Part shown: positions 7,761 to 15,184 of the stretch, piece by piece
How positions within the stretch are numbered: position 1 is the stretch's first letter
Layout of the letters: each line of letters begins with the position of its first letter
Assembly: GCA_041487815.1 (NCBI GenBank)
Contig: JBGPOB010000025.1
Coordinates: forward strand, 1 to 19,183
Reading direction: 5' to 3'
Source: CANJBX01 sp041487815
GTDB taxonomy: Bacteria; Pseudomonadota; Alphaproteobacteria; Rhizobiales; Xanthobacteraceae
Length of the DNA stretch: 19,183 nt
Made by a program: the position numbers and the translations under genes
Notes under the pieces: generated by a model
Seen by the model: the letters and a program-made list of their open reading frames with translations, nothing else
What the model was told of the DNA's origin: nothing
The model's database searches: none

Positions 7761-9068
7761 TCATGTCTTGCCGAACACCCGTTCGAAAATCGTATCGACG
7801 TGCTTTAAGTGGTAGCCGAGGTCGAAGCAGGCTGCGAGTTCTTTGGCGGTGAGCGCCTTCGACACGTCGGGGTCTTTCTTCAGCAGCGCGAGAAAATCAC
7901 CCTTGCCTTGCCACACCGGCATGGCGTTGCGCTGCACGATCCGGTAGGCCTTCTCGCGCGCGACGCCTTTCTGCGTGAGCGCGATCAGCACGCGCTGGGA
8001 GTGGATCAGGCCGCCGAGACGATCGAGATTTTTTCGCATGGTCTGCGGATAGACCACGAGCTTGCCGATGATGCCCGCGAGCCTCGCCAGCGCGAAGTCG
8101 AGCGTCACCGTCGCGTCGGGTCCGATCATGCGCTCGGCGGATGAGTGTGAAATGTCGCGCTCGTGCCAGAGCGCGACGTTTTCAAGCGCGGGCAGGGCAT
8201 AGGCCCGCACCATGCGCGCCAGCCCGGTGAGATTTTCCGACAGCACCGGGTTGCGCTTATGCGGCATCGCCGAGGAACCCTTTTGGCCCGCGGAGAAATA
8301 TTCCTCGGCTTCCAGCACTTCGGTGCGCTGCAGATGGCGGATTTCGGTCGCCAGCCGCTCGACCGAGGAGGCAACGACCGCGAGCGTTGAAAAATACATG
8401 GCGTGACGGTCGCGCGGGATTACTTGCGTCGACACCGGCTCGACCGCAAGCCCCATCGCCTTGGCGACATGGGCTTCGACGCGCGGGTCGACTTGCGCAA
8501 ATGTGCCGACGGCGCCGGAAATCGCGCAGGTCGCGATCTCCTTGCGGGCGGCCGTAAGGCGCGCCTTGGCGCGGGCGAACTCGGCATAGGCATAGGCGAG
8601 CTTGACGCCGAAGGTGGTCGGCTCGGCATGGATGCCGTGCGAACGCCCGATGGTCGGCGTCATCTTGTACTCGAAGGCGCGGCGCTTGAGCGCGGCCAGC
8701 ACGGCGTCGACGTCGGCGAGAAGGATGTCGGCGGCGCGCGCAAGCTGAACGTTGAAGCAGGTGTCGAGCACGTCCGAGGAGGTCATGCCCTGGTGGATGT
8801 AGCGCGCCTGCGGCCCGACGATTTCGGCAAGGTGGGTGAGAAACGCAACGACGTCGTGCTTGACCTCGCGCTCGATGGCGTCGATGCGTGCGATGTCGAA
8901 GATCGCGTTCTTGCCCTTGGCCCGGATCGTTTTCGCGGCGTCCTTCGGGATGACGCCGAGCTGCGCCATGGCGTCGGCCGCGTGCGCCTCGATCTCGAAC
9001 CAGATCCGGTAGCGCGTCTGCGGCTCCCAGATCGCGGCCATCGCGGGGCGGGTATAGCGGGGGATCAT
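7761..9068 (-). CDS. purB: Adenylosuccinate lyase
   Basis: PurB acts twice in purine synthesis: it splits SAICAR to AICAR and adenylosuccinate to AMP, releasing fumarate. The 435-residue protein belongs to the fumarase/aspartase superfamily. Its three conserved regions are seen as GMTSSDVLDT (residues 94-103), GRSHGIHAEP with the catalytic His (141-150) and the signature SSAMPHKRNP on the flexible loop with the catalytic Ser (265-274). The N-terminus MIPRYTRPAM is typical of the family. ATG at 9066-9068; TGA at 7761-7763. The upstream 170 bases should hold its promoter and face a degenerate brnTA locus reading the other way. Confidence 0.97.
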   Translation of the reverse strand: MIPRYTRPAMAAIWEPQTRYRIWFEIEAHAADAMAQLGVIPKDAAKTIRAKGKNAIFDIARIDAIEREVKHDVVAFLTHLAEIVGPQARYIHQGMTSSDVLDTCFNVQLARAADILLADVDAVLAALKRRAFEYKMTPTIGRSHGIHAEPTTFGVKLAYAYAEFARAKARLTAARKEIATCAISGAVGTFAQVDPRVEAHVAKAMGLAVEPVSTQVIPRDRHAMYFSTLAVVASSVERLATEIRHLQRTEVLEAEEYFSAGQKGSSAMPHKRNPVLSENLTGLARMVRAYALPALENVALWHERDISHSSAERMIGPDATVTLDFALARLAGIIGKLVVYPQTMRKNLDRLGGLIHSQRVLIALTQKGVAREKAYRIVQRNAMPVWQGKGDFLALLKKDPDVSKALTAKELAACFDLGYHLKHVDTIFERVFGKT

Positions 9069-9177
9069 GGCGTGTCTCGTCGTTGGAGCATTGAAGTAAC
9101 ACGCCGCACCGTTTCCGCAAACCGGCGCCAGGGAGAGGATTTTCCGCAGTTACCGCGACGCATATTCACCCCACATA

Positions 9178-9205
9178 TTTCAACAATTGAGTTTCAACAA
9201 TTGAG
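9178..9205 (+). repeat. Two tandem copies of a 14-bp unit
   Basis: TTTCAACAATTGAG occurs at 9178-9191 and again immediately at 9192-9205 without a mismatch. Each unit contains the palindrome CAATTG. The pair lies in the divergent space between purB and the degenerate brnT, just before further palindromes. Confidence 0.9.
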
Positions 9206-9206
9206 G

Positions 9207-9234
9207 TTGCATGCAAGTGCATTTGTATGTACAT
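9207..9234 (+). promoter_or_regulatory. Palindromes upstream of the degenerate brnT, possible old antitoxin operator
   Basis: TTGCATGCAA (9207-9216) is a perfect 10-bp palindrome. It is followed by TGTATGTACA (9224-9233), which contains the perfect palindrome ATGTACAT (9227-9234). The TGTACA-like core resembles the site in front of the intact brnTA at 403-424. Binding by the neighbouring antitoxin is an inference. Confidence 0.45.
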
Positions 9235-9237
9235 TAG

Positions 9238-9580
9238 CCATTACGGAATACCGGCCTGGCGAGCCTGGACTCGCGGATTGCTGGAATCGACTGGGACTAG
9301 GGCAATCGCAAAAAGTGCCAGCAGCATGGGCGCACAATTGCGGAAATCGAGTGCGCTCTGCTGCAAGCAGAAAACCTCATTGTCCACGATGTCGGCAATT
9401 CGATCGTCGAAGATCGCTCCATCGCGATCGGAAGAACGCGCCGGCCGGGTTGCATTCATCGTCTGCACGTTGCGCTTGACCGAAGGGGAATTGAAAATCC
9501 GTCCGATCAGCGCCCGTTACATGCACAAGAAGGAGGTTGCCAAGTATGAAAAAGAAATTGCCCGTCTTCAAAACCGATGA
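9238..9580 (+). pseudogene. Degenerate BrnT toxin gene (stop codon and frameshift)
   Basis: The BrnT pattern can be followed across two frames. One frame reads GIDWD, a TAG at 9298-9300, then GNRKKCQQHGRTIAEIE... and EDRSIAIGRT up to about 9438. The next frame continues from 9440 with AGRVAFIVCTLRLTEGELKI and RPISARYMHKKEVAKYEKEI to a TGA at 9578-9580. Removing one base near 9439 restores a normal BrnT (FDWD...NR.KC..HG...AEIE... IRPISARYMHKKE). No ATG, GTG or TTG start remains in the N-terminal frame between the previous stop (9235-9237) and the TAG. The toxin is therefore inactive unless recoding occurs. Its 3' end overlaps the intact antitoxin gene, the normal operon arrangement for this subfamily. 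Confidence 0.85.
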
Positions 9581-9815
9581 GCAAGCCGCGCGCTTTCTCG
9601 AAAAGAACGAACCTTCGGACTTTATCAACGCCGAGAGCATGCTGCCGGTGCGCTTCGAGTTCGAGCGCAAGTCGAAGAGCTTGACCATGCGGTTGCCGGC
9701 TTCGCTGCTCGATGCCGTGAAGGCGCGCGCGGCCCGCCAGGGTATTCCCTATCAGCGGCTGATCCGGCAAGCGCTTGAGCGTGTTGTTGCAGAGGGCCCG
9801 CGGCAGGGGAAGTAG
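9546..9815 (+). CDS. BrnA/CopG-type antitoxin, orphaned by decay of its toxin
   Basis: This is an 89-residue protein beginning MKKKLPVFKTDEQAARFLEK, the standard start of CopG-like antitoxins paired with BrnT. The C-terminal half holds the ribbon-helix-helix DNA-binding unit: KSLTMRLPASLLDAVKARAA then RQGIPYQRLIRQALE. AGGAGG at 9531-9536 lies nine bases before the ATG at 9546, so this start is favoured over a TTG at 9537. TAG at 9813-9815. The gene is undamaged although the overlapping toxin gene has a stop codon and a frameshift. It could remain as a DNA-binding repressor or as protection against related toxins; both ideas are inference. Confidence 0.88.
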   Translation: MKKKLPVFKTDEQAARFLEKNEPSDFINAESMLPVRFEFERKSKSLTMRLPASLLDAVKARAARQGIPYQRLIRQALERVVAEGPRQGK

Positions 9816-9925
9816 CGGGCAATCTGGCTTTGTTTGAGCTCCGCGGGCAAGATTTGCGGTTCACGCTCAACAATTGCGCGCTGCTGTGCGATGCTGGCTG
9901 CACGGCGACTCATGGAGGAGATACC

Positions 9926-10240
9926 ATGAAATTGCTTCAGATCGTGCCGCGCGACAGTCGGCGCCTTTACGATGCGATGGTGAAAAAGCAGGCCGACATC
10001 CGCCGCCGCGGCCGCGGCACATTCTTGCGGTCGGGAGCGAAGCGCAAAAATGCCGCGAAATGGACGCATGCGAAATTCAAGGGAACTGTCGATCTCTCGC
10101 GCAGCTCGACCGATCTGGTGGCGGTGAAGATCAAGTCGCGCGTCGACATCGACGAATCGAAGTTGCTCTCCGCCTTTCTCGGTTGGATCGACAGGCATTT
10201 CGGCGACGAGCTGCGGATGGTGACGATTCAATATCGCTAG
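9926..10240 (+). CDS. Conserved-looking protein of unknown function
   Basis: This is a 104-residue protein not recognised. GGAGGAG at 9914-9920 lies five bases before the ATG at 9926, a strong initiation signal that supports a real gene over the longer open frame from 9830. The sequence is basic, with RRRGRGTFLRSGAKRKNAAK at about 38-57, then strand-like stretches TDLVAVKIKSRVDIDESKLL and a helix SAFLGWIDRHFG, ending ELRMVTIQYR. There is no membrane segment, signal peptide or known catalytic motif. The middle lysine/arginine patch could suit nucleic acid contact, but that is a guess. It follows the orphan antitoxin by 110 bases on the same strand. Confidence 0.65.
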   Translation: MKLLQIVPRDSRRLYDAMVKKQADIRRRGRGTFLRSGAKRKNAAKWTHAKFKGTVDLSRSSTDLVAVKIKSRVDIDESKLLSAFLGWIDRHFGDELRMVTIQYR

Positions 10241-10324
10241 CGCACGCGGAAATCATACAATTGCGCGCGGCCTGCGCGCGTCGTTGGATTGTCCGGCAAG
10301 AACACGCCGCGTCGGCGCAGTTTT

Positions 10325-11557
10325 CTAAACTCCAAAGCGTGTGCGCGCCGCCGCCATGGCAATCCGGTCAAGCTGCAATAGCGGATGGGTTCGGATCGCC
10401 GCGATGTTGCGGAAAAACCGTCCGATCGGCTGGCCGTGTTTCACCGAAGCCGAGGTGCCGGCGGTGCGATAAATCAGGTCGATGGCCTCCCACGCCATCT
10501 GGATGCAGCGCAGTCCGATGAGGGTGAGGCGTTGCTCCTTTTCGACATCGAACGGCGCGCCGCCGTCGTATTGCGCGCGCGCGCAGGCCATGAACTCCTG
10601 ACCCTGACGGATAAGCGCCGCCTCCGCCGTCGCGATCAGCGAGAGCGCCTCGCCGTAATAGCGCTGGTACTCGGGGTCCTTGTCGCGCTCGAGCAACGGG
10701 CGCTGCGTCGATTTTTTGGTGCGCAGGACCTCTTCGTAGAGATCGAGCGCGCCGCGCGCGGCGCCGACCGCGACCGCCGCGCCTTCGCCGACCAGAAACG
10801 CGCCAATGCGGCCGTAGTACATCGGATTGGCATGGATGCGCGGGCCGGGCAGGGCGACGGCGGTGACAAGCCCGATGGCTTTAGTAATCGCTGTGCGCGG
10901 CGCGGGGACGAATTGGTCCTTGGCGACGACGCTTTTCGAGCCGGTGCCTTGCATGCCCATGACGTGCCAGTCATCGAGGATGTCAAACTCGTCGCGCCTC
11001 AGCATCAGGAACATCGAACCGGTGGCGTTCTTCGCATCGTCGACCACCGAGGCCTGCGTGATAAAATGCGTGGCGTGATCGATGCCGGAAGCCGACACCC
11101 AAGCGCCGGTGACGCGGTAGCCGCCTGCCGCGGGCACGGCGACGCCGGGCGGGTTGAAGCCCGCGGGGCAGCGGAACTCGCCGTCGCGCCCATAGAGGTC
11201 GCTTTGGCCCTCCTCGGAAAACAGCGCGGCCAGCAGCGGATGCCCGGCAGTGAGCGACAGCACCCAGCCCGTCTCCGAGCAGCCGCGTGAGATTTCCATC
11301 ATGACCCGATAGAAGGTCGGGATATCAAACTCGTAGCCGCCGAAGCGGCGCGGCTGCACGATGCGGTAGAATCCCGCGCTGATGAGTTCGGCGTTGATGT
11401 CGTCGGGCACCTTGCCGATCGCCTCGCACTCGGCCTGGCGTGCGCGCAGCCGATCCCGCAGCGCGTGCGCGCGTGCGATCATCTCGTCGGGCGTGAGGTT
11501 CGGCTCAGGCGGTGAAAGTATCGCCGTTGCCGCGGTGCGTGTCTGCGATAGAACCAT
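10325..11557 (-). CDS. Flavin-dependent hydroxylase of the acyl-CoA dehydrogenase fold (HsaA/HpaB-like, group D)
   Basis: The 410-residue protein has the three-part acyl-CoA dehydrogenase fold: an N-terminal helical domain with GFYRIVQPRRFGGYE (62-76), a middle beta domain with GYRVTGAWVSASGIDHATH (146-164) and a C-terminal helical bundle from about residue 250 with AWEAIDLIYRTAGTSAS. The SGIDHATH segment and the absence of the usual catalytic Glu context suggest the two-component monooxygenases that use reduced FMN or FAD from a separate reductase (HsaA, HpaB-like). The substrate cannot be read from sequence. ATG at 11555-11557 has a weak ribosome site. No reductase or catabolic neighbour is present. 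A copied end of rpe lies 20 bases upstream of the start. Confidence 0.8.
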   Translation of the reverse strand: MVLSQTRTAATAILSPPEPNLTPDEMIARAHALRDRLRARQAECEAIGKVPDDINAELISAGFYRIVQPRRFGGYEFDIPTFYRVMMEISRGCSETGWVLSLTAGHPLLAALFSEEGQSDLYGRDGEFRCPAGFNPPGVAVPAAGGYRVTGAWVSASGIDHATHFITQASVVDDAKNATGSMFLMLRRDEFDILDDWHVMGMQGTGSKSVVAKDQFVPAPRTAITKAIGLVTAVALPGPRIHANPMYYGRIGAFLVGEGAAVAVGAARGALDLYEEVLRTKKSTQRPLLERDKDPEYQRYYGEALSLIATAEAALIRQGQEFMACARAQYDGGAPFDVEKEQRLTLIGLRCIQMAWEAIDLIYRTAGTSASVKHGQPIGRFFRNIAAIRTHPLLQLDRIAMAAARTRFGV

Positions 11558-11576
11558 GGCTGGAGCTTACGGCAGT

Positions 11577-11634
11577 TCACGCCGCTTCGTCACGCGCCAT
11601 CGCCGCGGTGTTGCGGATCGCCGAAATAGTCGCG
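11577..11634 (-). pseudogene. Second, diverged copy of the rpe 3' end (about 19 codons)
   Basis: Read on the minus strand, the stretch gives RATISAIRNTAAMARDEAA followed by TGA (complement of 11577-11579). The authentic rpe end is KANIAAIRNAAALARGEAA and a stop, 410 bases upstream in the reading direction. The frame and stop position agree, and about 13 of 19 residues and roughly 78% of the bases are the same. Upstream of these codons the similarity ends and no start is present, so this is a fragment. It lies just before the hydroxylase start. Confidence 0.78.
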
Positions 11635-11986
11635 CGAGCGTCGGGGAGCTGGCGGCATTCCATGGAACATGCACGCGCTCTGCCACGGCCGATCCCGGCC
11701 AGCGTCGATTGCGGGGATGGGCCGGCGGGTCACGCTGATCCCGGCGACCCATTTTATCTCCGGCCTTGTCATCCGGGGAGCGTCGATCCGGTAGTGGCTG
11801 CCGGACAAGGAAGGCCAAGCGGGAGGAGTCAAATCCTGAGGCCCGCATGCGAATTTTCAATCAGGTTCTTTATTCGGCGAATGAGATCGCAATGGCGCGC
11901 GAAACGATGCAATCTCCGGCGGCAGACGCGAGCCCCGACTGAGATTGCTTCGGGCCGCTGCGCGCTCCTTACAATGACATAGCCTG
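11635..11986. other. 352-base intergenic segment between the two rpe 3' ends
   Basis: No coding region is supported. It holds an imperfect inverted repeat around 11760-11820 (CCTTGTCATCCGG against CCGGACAAGG). Near 11941-11980 there is a stretch, GATTGCTTCGGGCCGCTGCG then CGCTCCTTACAATGACAT, that resembles dispersed non-coding sequences of Bradyrhizobium-type genomes (from memory, unchecked). It behaves like inserted filler between a gene and a copy of its own tail. Confidence 0.5.
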
Positions 11987-12673
11987 CTACGCCGCCTCGC
12001 CGCGCGCTAACGCCGCGGCGTTGCGGATCGCGGCGATGTTCGCCTTGTAGGCATCCGCCGTGCCGCCCTTGAACACGGCGGAGCCCGCGACCAGGACGTT
12101 CGCCCCCGCGCGCGCGACCTGCGGCGCGGTATCCGGCGTGATGCCGCCGTCAACCTCGATGTCGATCGGGCGCGCGCCCGCCAGCGCGCGCAGCCGCGCG
12201 ATCTTGTCGATCGCCGCCGGAATGAACTTTTGGCCGCCGAACCCGGGATTGACCGACATCACCAGAATGAGGTCGACGAGGTCGATGACGTGCTCGACGG
12301 TCTCGACGTTGGTGCCGGGGTTCATCGTCACGCCGGCCTTCTTGCCGAGCGCGCGGATCGCCTGCAGCGAGCGATGGACATGCGGGCCGGACTCAACATG
12401 CACGGTGATGATGTCGGCGCCGGCCTTGGCGAAGGCGTCGAGATAGGGATCGCACGGCGCAATCATCAGGTGGACATCAAAGAGTTTTTTGGTGAGCGGG
12501 CGCAACGCCTTCACTACGTCGGGGCCGATCGTGATGTTGGGGACAAAATGGCCGTCCATGACGTCGACGTGAATCCAGTCGGCGCCGGCCTGGTCGACGG
12601 CGCGGATTTCCTCGCCGAGCCGGGCAAAGTCGGCGGCCAGGATGGACGGGGCGACGAACAGCGGCCGGGCCAT
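11987..12673 (-). CDS. rpe: Ribulose-phosphate 3-epimerase
   Basis: Rpe interconverts ribulose 5-phosphate and xylulose 5-phosphate in the pentose phosphate pathway and Calvin cycle. It is a TIM barrel with a divalent metal. The 228-residue protein shows SILAADFARLGEEI, WIHVDVMDGHFVPNITIG (metal ligands His35, Asp37), FDVHLMI (His68), MSVNPGFGGQKF (139-150) and DIEVDGGI (Asp175), then the phosphate-binding AGSAVFKG. ATG at 12671-12673 follows GGAGGA; the longer open frame to 13363 is antisense to the FAD gene and not real. TAG at 11987-11989. A diverged copy of its last codons lies about 400 bases downstream. Confidence 0.97.
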   Translation of the reverse strand: MARPLFVAPSILAADFARLGEEIRAVDQAGADWIHVDVMDGHFVPNITIGPDVVKALRPLTKKLFDVHLMIAPCDPYLDAFAKAGADIITVHVESGPHVHRSLQAIRALGKKAGVTMNPGTNVETVEHVIDLVDLILVMSVNPGFGGQKFIPAAIDKIARLRALAGARPIDIEVDGGITPDTAPQVARAGANVLVAGSAVFKGGTADAYKANIAAIRNAAALARGEAA

Positions 12674-12868
12674 CGATTCCTCCAGCAAGTCGATTCCGAC
12701 AGAAAGTCCTTGCCGCTCGGGTATCACGCGACGCCCGGCGCGGCAACGCGGATGCCTCAGACCTGCGACGGCACGCCAGCCGCGCGGCAGCCATGACAGG
12801 CCTGACATCCGCTGGTTGTTGCCGCTATATGCGCCGGCGGGAGCCGCATTGGCCCGCGCGAGGAAATC

Positions 12869-14110
12869 ATGGCCCATGCCGATGTCATCGTGCTCGGCGC
12901 CGGCATTGTCGGCGTTTCCGCGGCGCTGCATCTGGCCAAGCGCGGACTTTCCGTGGCACTGATCGACCGCGGCGCGCCTGGCGTCGGCACGTCCTACGGC
13001 AATGCTGGAATCATCGAGGGTTGCACAGTTTTTCCGCAGGCCTTTCCGGATCTCGCCAAGCTTGTTCGCGTCGCGCTCAAGCGCGCGCCGGAGGCAAACT
13101 ATCATTTGTCGTTCCTGCCGCGCGTCGTGCCGTGGCTGATGGCGTTTCACGCCTGGTCGCGCCCCGACCGGCTCGCAGACACGGCCGCGATCATGCGCCC
13201 GCTGTTCGCCCGCGCGCTCGCCGAGCACGAGGCGCTGCTGGCGGGATCCGGCGGCGAGAAATATTTGCGCAAGACCGGCTGGCTCAAGCTCTATCGCGCG
13301 CGCAAATCGTTCGAGCGCACCGCGCGCGAGCGCGCGCTCGCCGAGCAATACGGCATCGCGCATCGCGTACTCGACGTCGACGCGGCGCGCGCGTTGGAGC
13401 CGTCGCTGGCGCCGGTGTTCGAGCGCGCGGTTTTTTGGGAGGAAGTCGCCAGCGTGTCAAATCCTCTTGCCCTGACGCAGGTCTATCTCAGCCGCTTCGG
13501 CGCGCTCGGCGGCATTATCCTGGCTGGCGATGCACGCAAGCTGCATCGCGCGGACCGCCGCTGGCGCATCGAGACCGACGCCGGTCCGGTCGATGCGGAG
13601 CAAGTGGTGGTGGCGCTCGGCCCGTGGGCGCCGGACGTGCTCGCGCCGCTGGGTATCGCGTTGCCGTTCGGCCTCAAGCGCGGCTATCACCGGCATTATC
13701 GCGCACGCGGCAATGCCGCGCTGGCACGGCCCGTGCTCGATGCCGACCGCGGCTACGTGCTGGCGCCGATGGAGCAGGGCATTCGCGTGACCACCGGCGC
13801 CGAGTTTGCCGCGCGCGATGCGCCTGCGACGCCGGTGCAATTCGCGCGCGTGATGCCCTCGGCGAAAGAACTCTTTCCGCTCGGCGAGGCGGTGGAGGAT
13901 CAGCCATGGATGGGATCGCGGCCATGCTTTGCGGATTCGCGCCCGGTGATCGGACGCGCGCCCGGGCAATCCGGCCTGTGGCTTGCGGTCGGCCACGGCC
14001 ATTGGGGCCTCACGCTCGGCCCGGCCACTGGCAGGCTGCTCGCGGAAATGATCACCGGCGCGACGCCGTTCATGGATCCGGCGCCGTTTGCGGCGGAACG
14101 GTTCAGCTAG
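12869..14110 (+). CDS. FAD-dependent oxidoreductase, DadA-like (D-amino acid dehydrogenase type)
   Basis: This is a 413-residue member of the DAO family. The N-terminal dinucleotide-binding fold is clear: VIVLGAGIVGVSAALHLAKR with GAGIVG at 10-15 and the acidic end of strand two in LIDRG (Asp33), followed by TSYGNAGIIE. The C-terminus has GSRPCFADSRPVIGRAP and HGHWGLTLGPATGRLLAE, the second FAD-contact region seen in DadA-like enzymes. DadA oxidatively deaminates D-amino acids at the membrane face and passes electrons to quinones; the true substrate here is unknown. ATG at 12869 gives the expected short N-terminus. Rpe is divergent, with about 195 bases between. No alanine racemase gene is adjacent. 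Confidence 0.88.
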   Translation: MAHADVIVLGAGIVGVSAALHLAKRGLSVALIDRGAPGVGTSYGNAGIIEGCTVFPQAFPDLAKLVRVALKRAPEANYHLSFLPRVVPWLMAFHAWSRPDRLADTAAIMRPLFARALAEHEALLAGSGGEKYLRKTGWLKLYRARKSFERTARERALAEQYGIAHRVLDVDAARALEPSLAPVFERAVFWEEVASVSNPLALTQVYLSRFGALGGIILAGDARKLHRADRRWRIETDAGPVDAEQVVVALGPWAPDVLAPLGIALPFGLKRGYHRHYRARGNAALARPVLDADRGYVLAPMEQGIRVTTGAEFAARDAPATPVQFARVMPSAKELFPLGEAVEDQPWMGSRPCFADSRPVIGRAPGQSGLWLAVGHGHWGLTLGPATGRLLAEMITGATPFMDPAPFAAERFS

Positions 14111-14167
14111 CGCCAAGCATTGAAGGACCGGAGCGGGGGTCGTAGCCTTTACGCAACTGATCGCGCG

Positions 14168-15166
14168 TTAGGGCCGTTGCGCGCGGAATTTGTCGCGGTA
14201 GGCCGGCAGCCCATTCGGCAGCGCGGTTGCCTCGAATACCGCGCGGGCGATGGCACGCGCGACCACATTGGCCGCGGCCGCGCCGAGCCGCATCAGGCCG
14301 AACACCGGATCGGCAACGGCGCGCGCGCCGGTCGCAGCCGCAAACACGACGTCGCCATCGAGCGGGGTATGCACGGGATAGATTGCGCGCGCGAGGCCGT
14401 CCTGCGCCATCATGGCGAGGCGGTGTGCCTGCGGCTTGGTGAGCCGCGCGTCGGTCGCCACGACGACAAGCGTGGTATTGGCGCGCGGCGCGCCTTTGGT
14501 GTGCGGCGTGAGCGCATCGGCTGGCAATGATGCTGGAAATCCGCGGCCGCCGAATTCACCCGAGCGCTCAAACGGCGCCGCCCAGAATTGCGCGCTGTCG
14601 GCGATGGTCACGCTGCCGGCCGCATTGACCGCCGCCAGCGCGGCGACCGAAAAGCCGTCCTCGGTGACGGCGGACGCCGAGCCGATGCCGCCCTTCAAAT
14701 TGACGGTGGTGGCGCCGAGGCCCGCGCCGACGCTGCCGAGCGTGAATTCATCGGTCGCGGTTGCCGCCGCCGCATAGGCCAGTTCGCGATAGGGCGGGTA
14801 GCGGCCCCATCCCTTGTCGCCGCCGTTGAGGAGATCGAACAGGATCGCGCCTGGAACGATCGGCACGCGTGCCTGACCCACGGCAAAGCCGCGGCCTTGC
14901 TCGCGCAGATAGGCTTGCGCGCCGGAAGCTGCGTCGAGGCCAAAGGCGGAGCCGCCGGAGAACACGACTGCATCGATGCGATCAACCGTCATGGCGGGAT
15001 CGAGCAGGTCGGTCTCGCGCGTTCCGGGGCCGCCGCCGCGCATGTCCATCGAGGCGACCGCGGGCTCGTCAAAGAGAATGACAGTGACGCCCGAGGCGAG
15101 CAGCGCGTCGCCGGCGTGTCCGACGCGAATGCCCACGACATCGGTAATCAGGTTGCGATGCGCCAT
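14168..15166 (-). CDS. P1 family (S58) peptidase/amidase, NylC/DmpA type, N-terminal nucleophile
   Basis: This is a 332-residue protein of the DmpA/BapA/NylC superfamily, enzymes that cut themselves into two chains and expose an N-terminal nucleophile for hydrolysis of N-terminal residues or small amides. Landmarks: ITDVVGIRVGHAGD (7-20), VVFSGGSAFGLDAASG (67-82), GSVGAGLGATTVNLKGGIG (144-162) and RANTTLVVVATDA (228-240). The likely cleavage is between Asn230 and Thr231, as in nylon oligomer hydrolase NylC, rather than before a serine as in DmpA. The predicted sizes of the two chains are about 230 and 102 residues. ATG at 15164-15166 has GGAGGGC upstream. It lies 18 bases after the SLOG-fold gene, so the two are probably one operon. 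Confidence 0.9.
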   Translation of the reverse strand: MAHRNLITDVVGIRVGHAGDALLASGVTVILFDEPAVASMDMRGGGPGTRETDLLDPAMTVDRIDAVVFSGGSAFGLDAASGAQAYLREQGRGFAVGQARVPIVPGAILFDLLNGGDKGWGRYPPYRELAYAAAATATDEFTLGSVGAGLGATTVNLKGGIGSASAVTEDGFSVAALAAVNAAGSVTIADSAQFWAAPFERSGEFGGRGFPASLPADALTPHTKGAPRANTTLVVVATDARLTKPQAHRLAMMAQDGLARAIYPVHTPLDGDVVFAAATGARAVADPVFGLMRLGAAAANVVARAIARAVFEATALPNGLPAYRDKFRAQRP

Positions 15167-15184
15167 TGCGGCGAGCGCCCTCCG

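Noticed and set aside
6460..7815. 451-residue plus frame across the foldback repeats and murI
   Set aside because: It translates the foldback repeats and the antisense of murI; composition is arginine-rich with no domain.
8403..9479. 358-residue plus frame opposite purB running into the brnT remnant
   Set aside because: The first part is antisense to purB. The end merely shares bases with the brnT remnant in a frame without BrnT motifs.
11567..11860. Small open frames in the gap between rpe and the hydroxylase
   Set aside because: They are short, arginine- and proline-rich, without ribosome sites, and run in other frames than the rpe tail copy.
12674..13363. Upstream extension of rpe to a 458-residue protein
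   Set aside because: The extra part is antisense to the FAD oxidoreductase; the ATG at 12673 has GGAGGA and gives the exact family start.
12793..14145. 450-residue frame overlapping the FAD oxidoreductase on the same strand
   Set aside because: It is an arginine-rich out-of-frame shadow; the other frame has the GxGxxG motif and C-terminal FAD signature.
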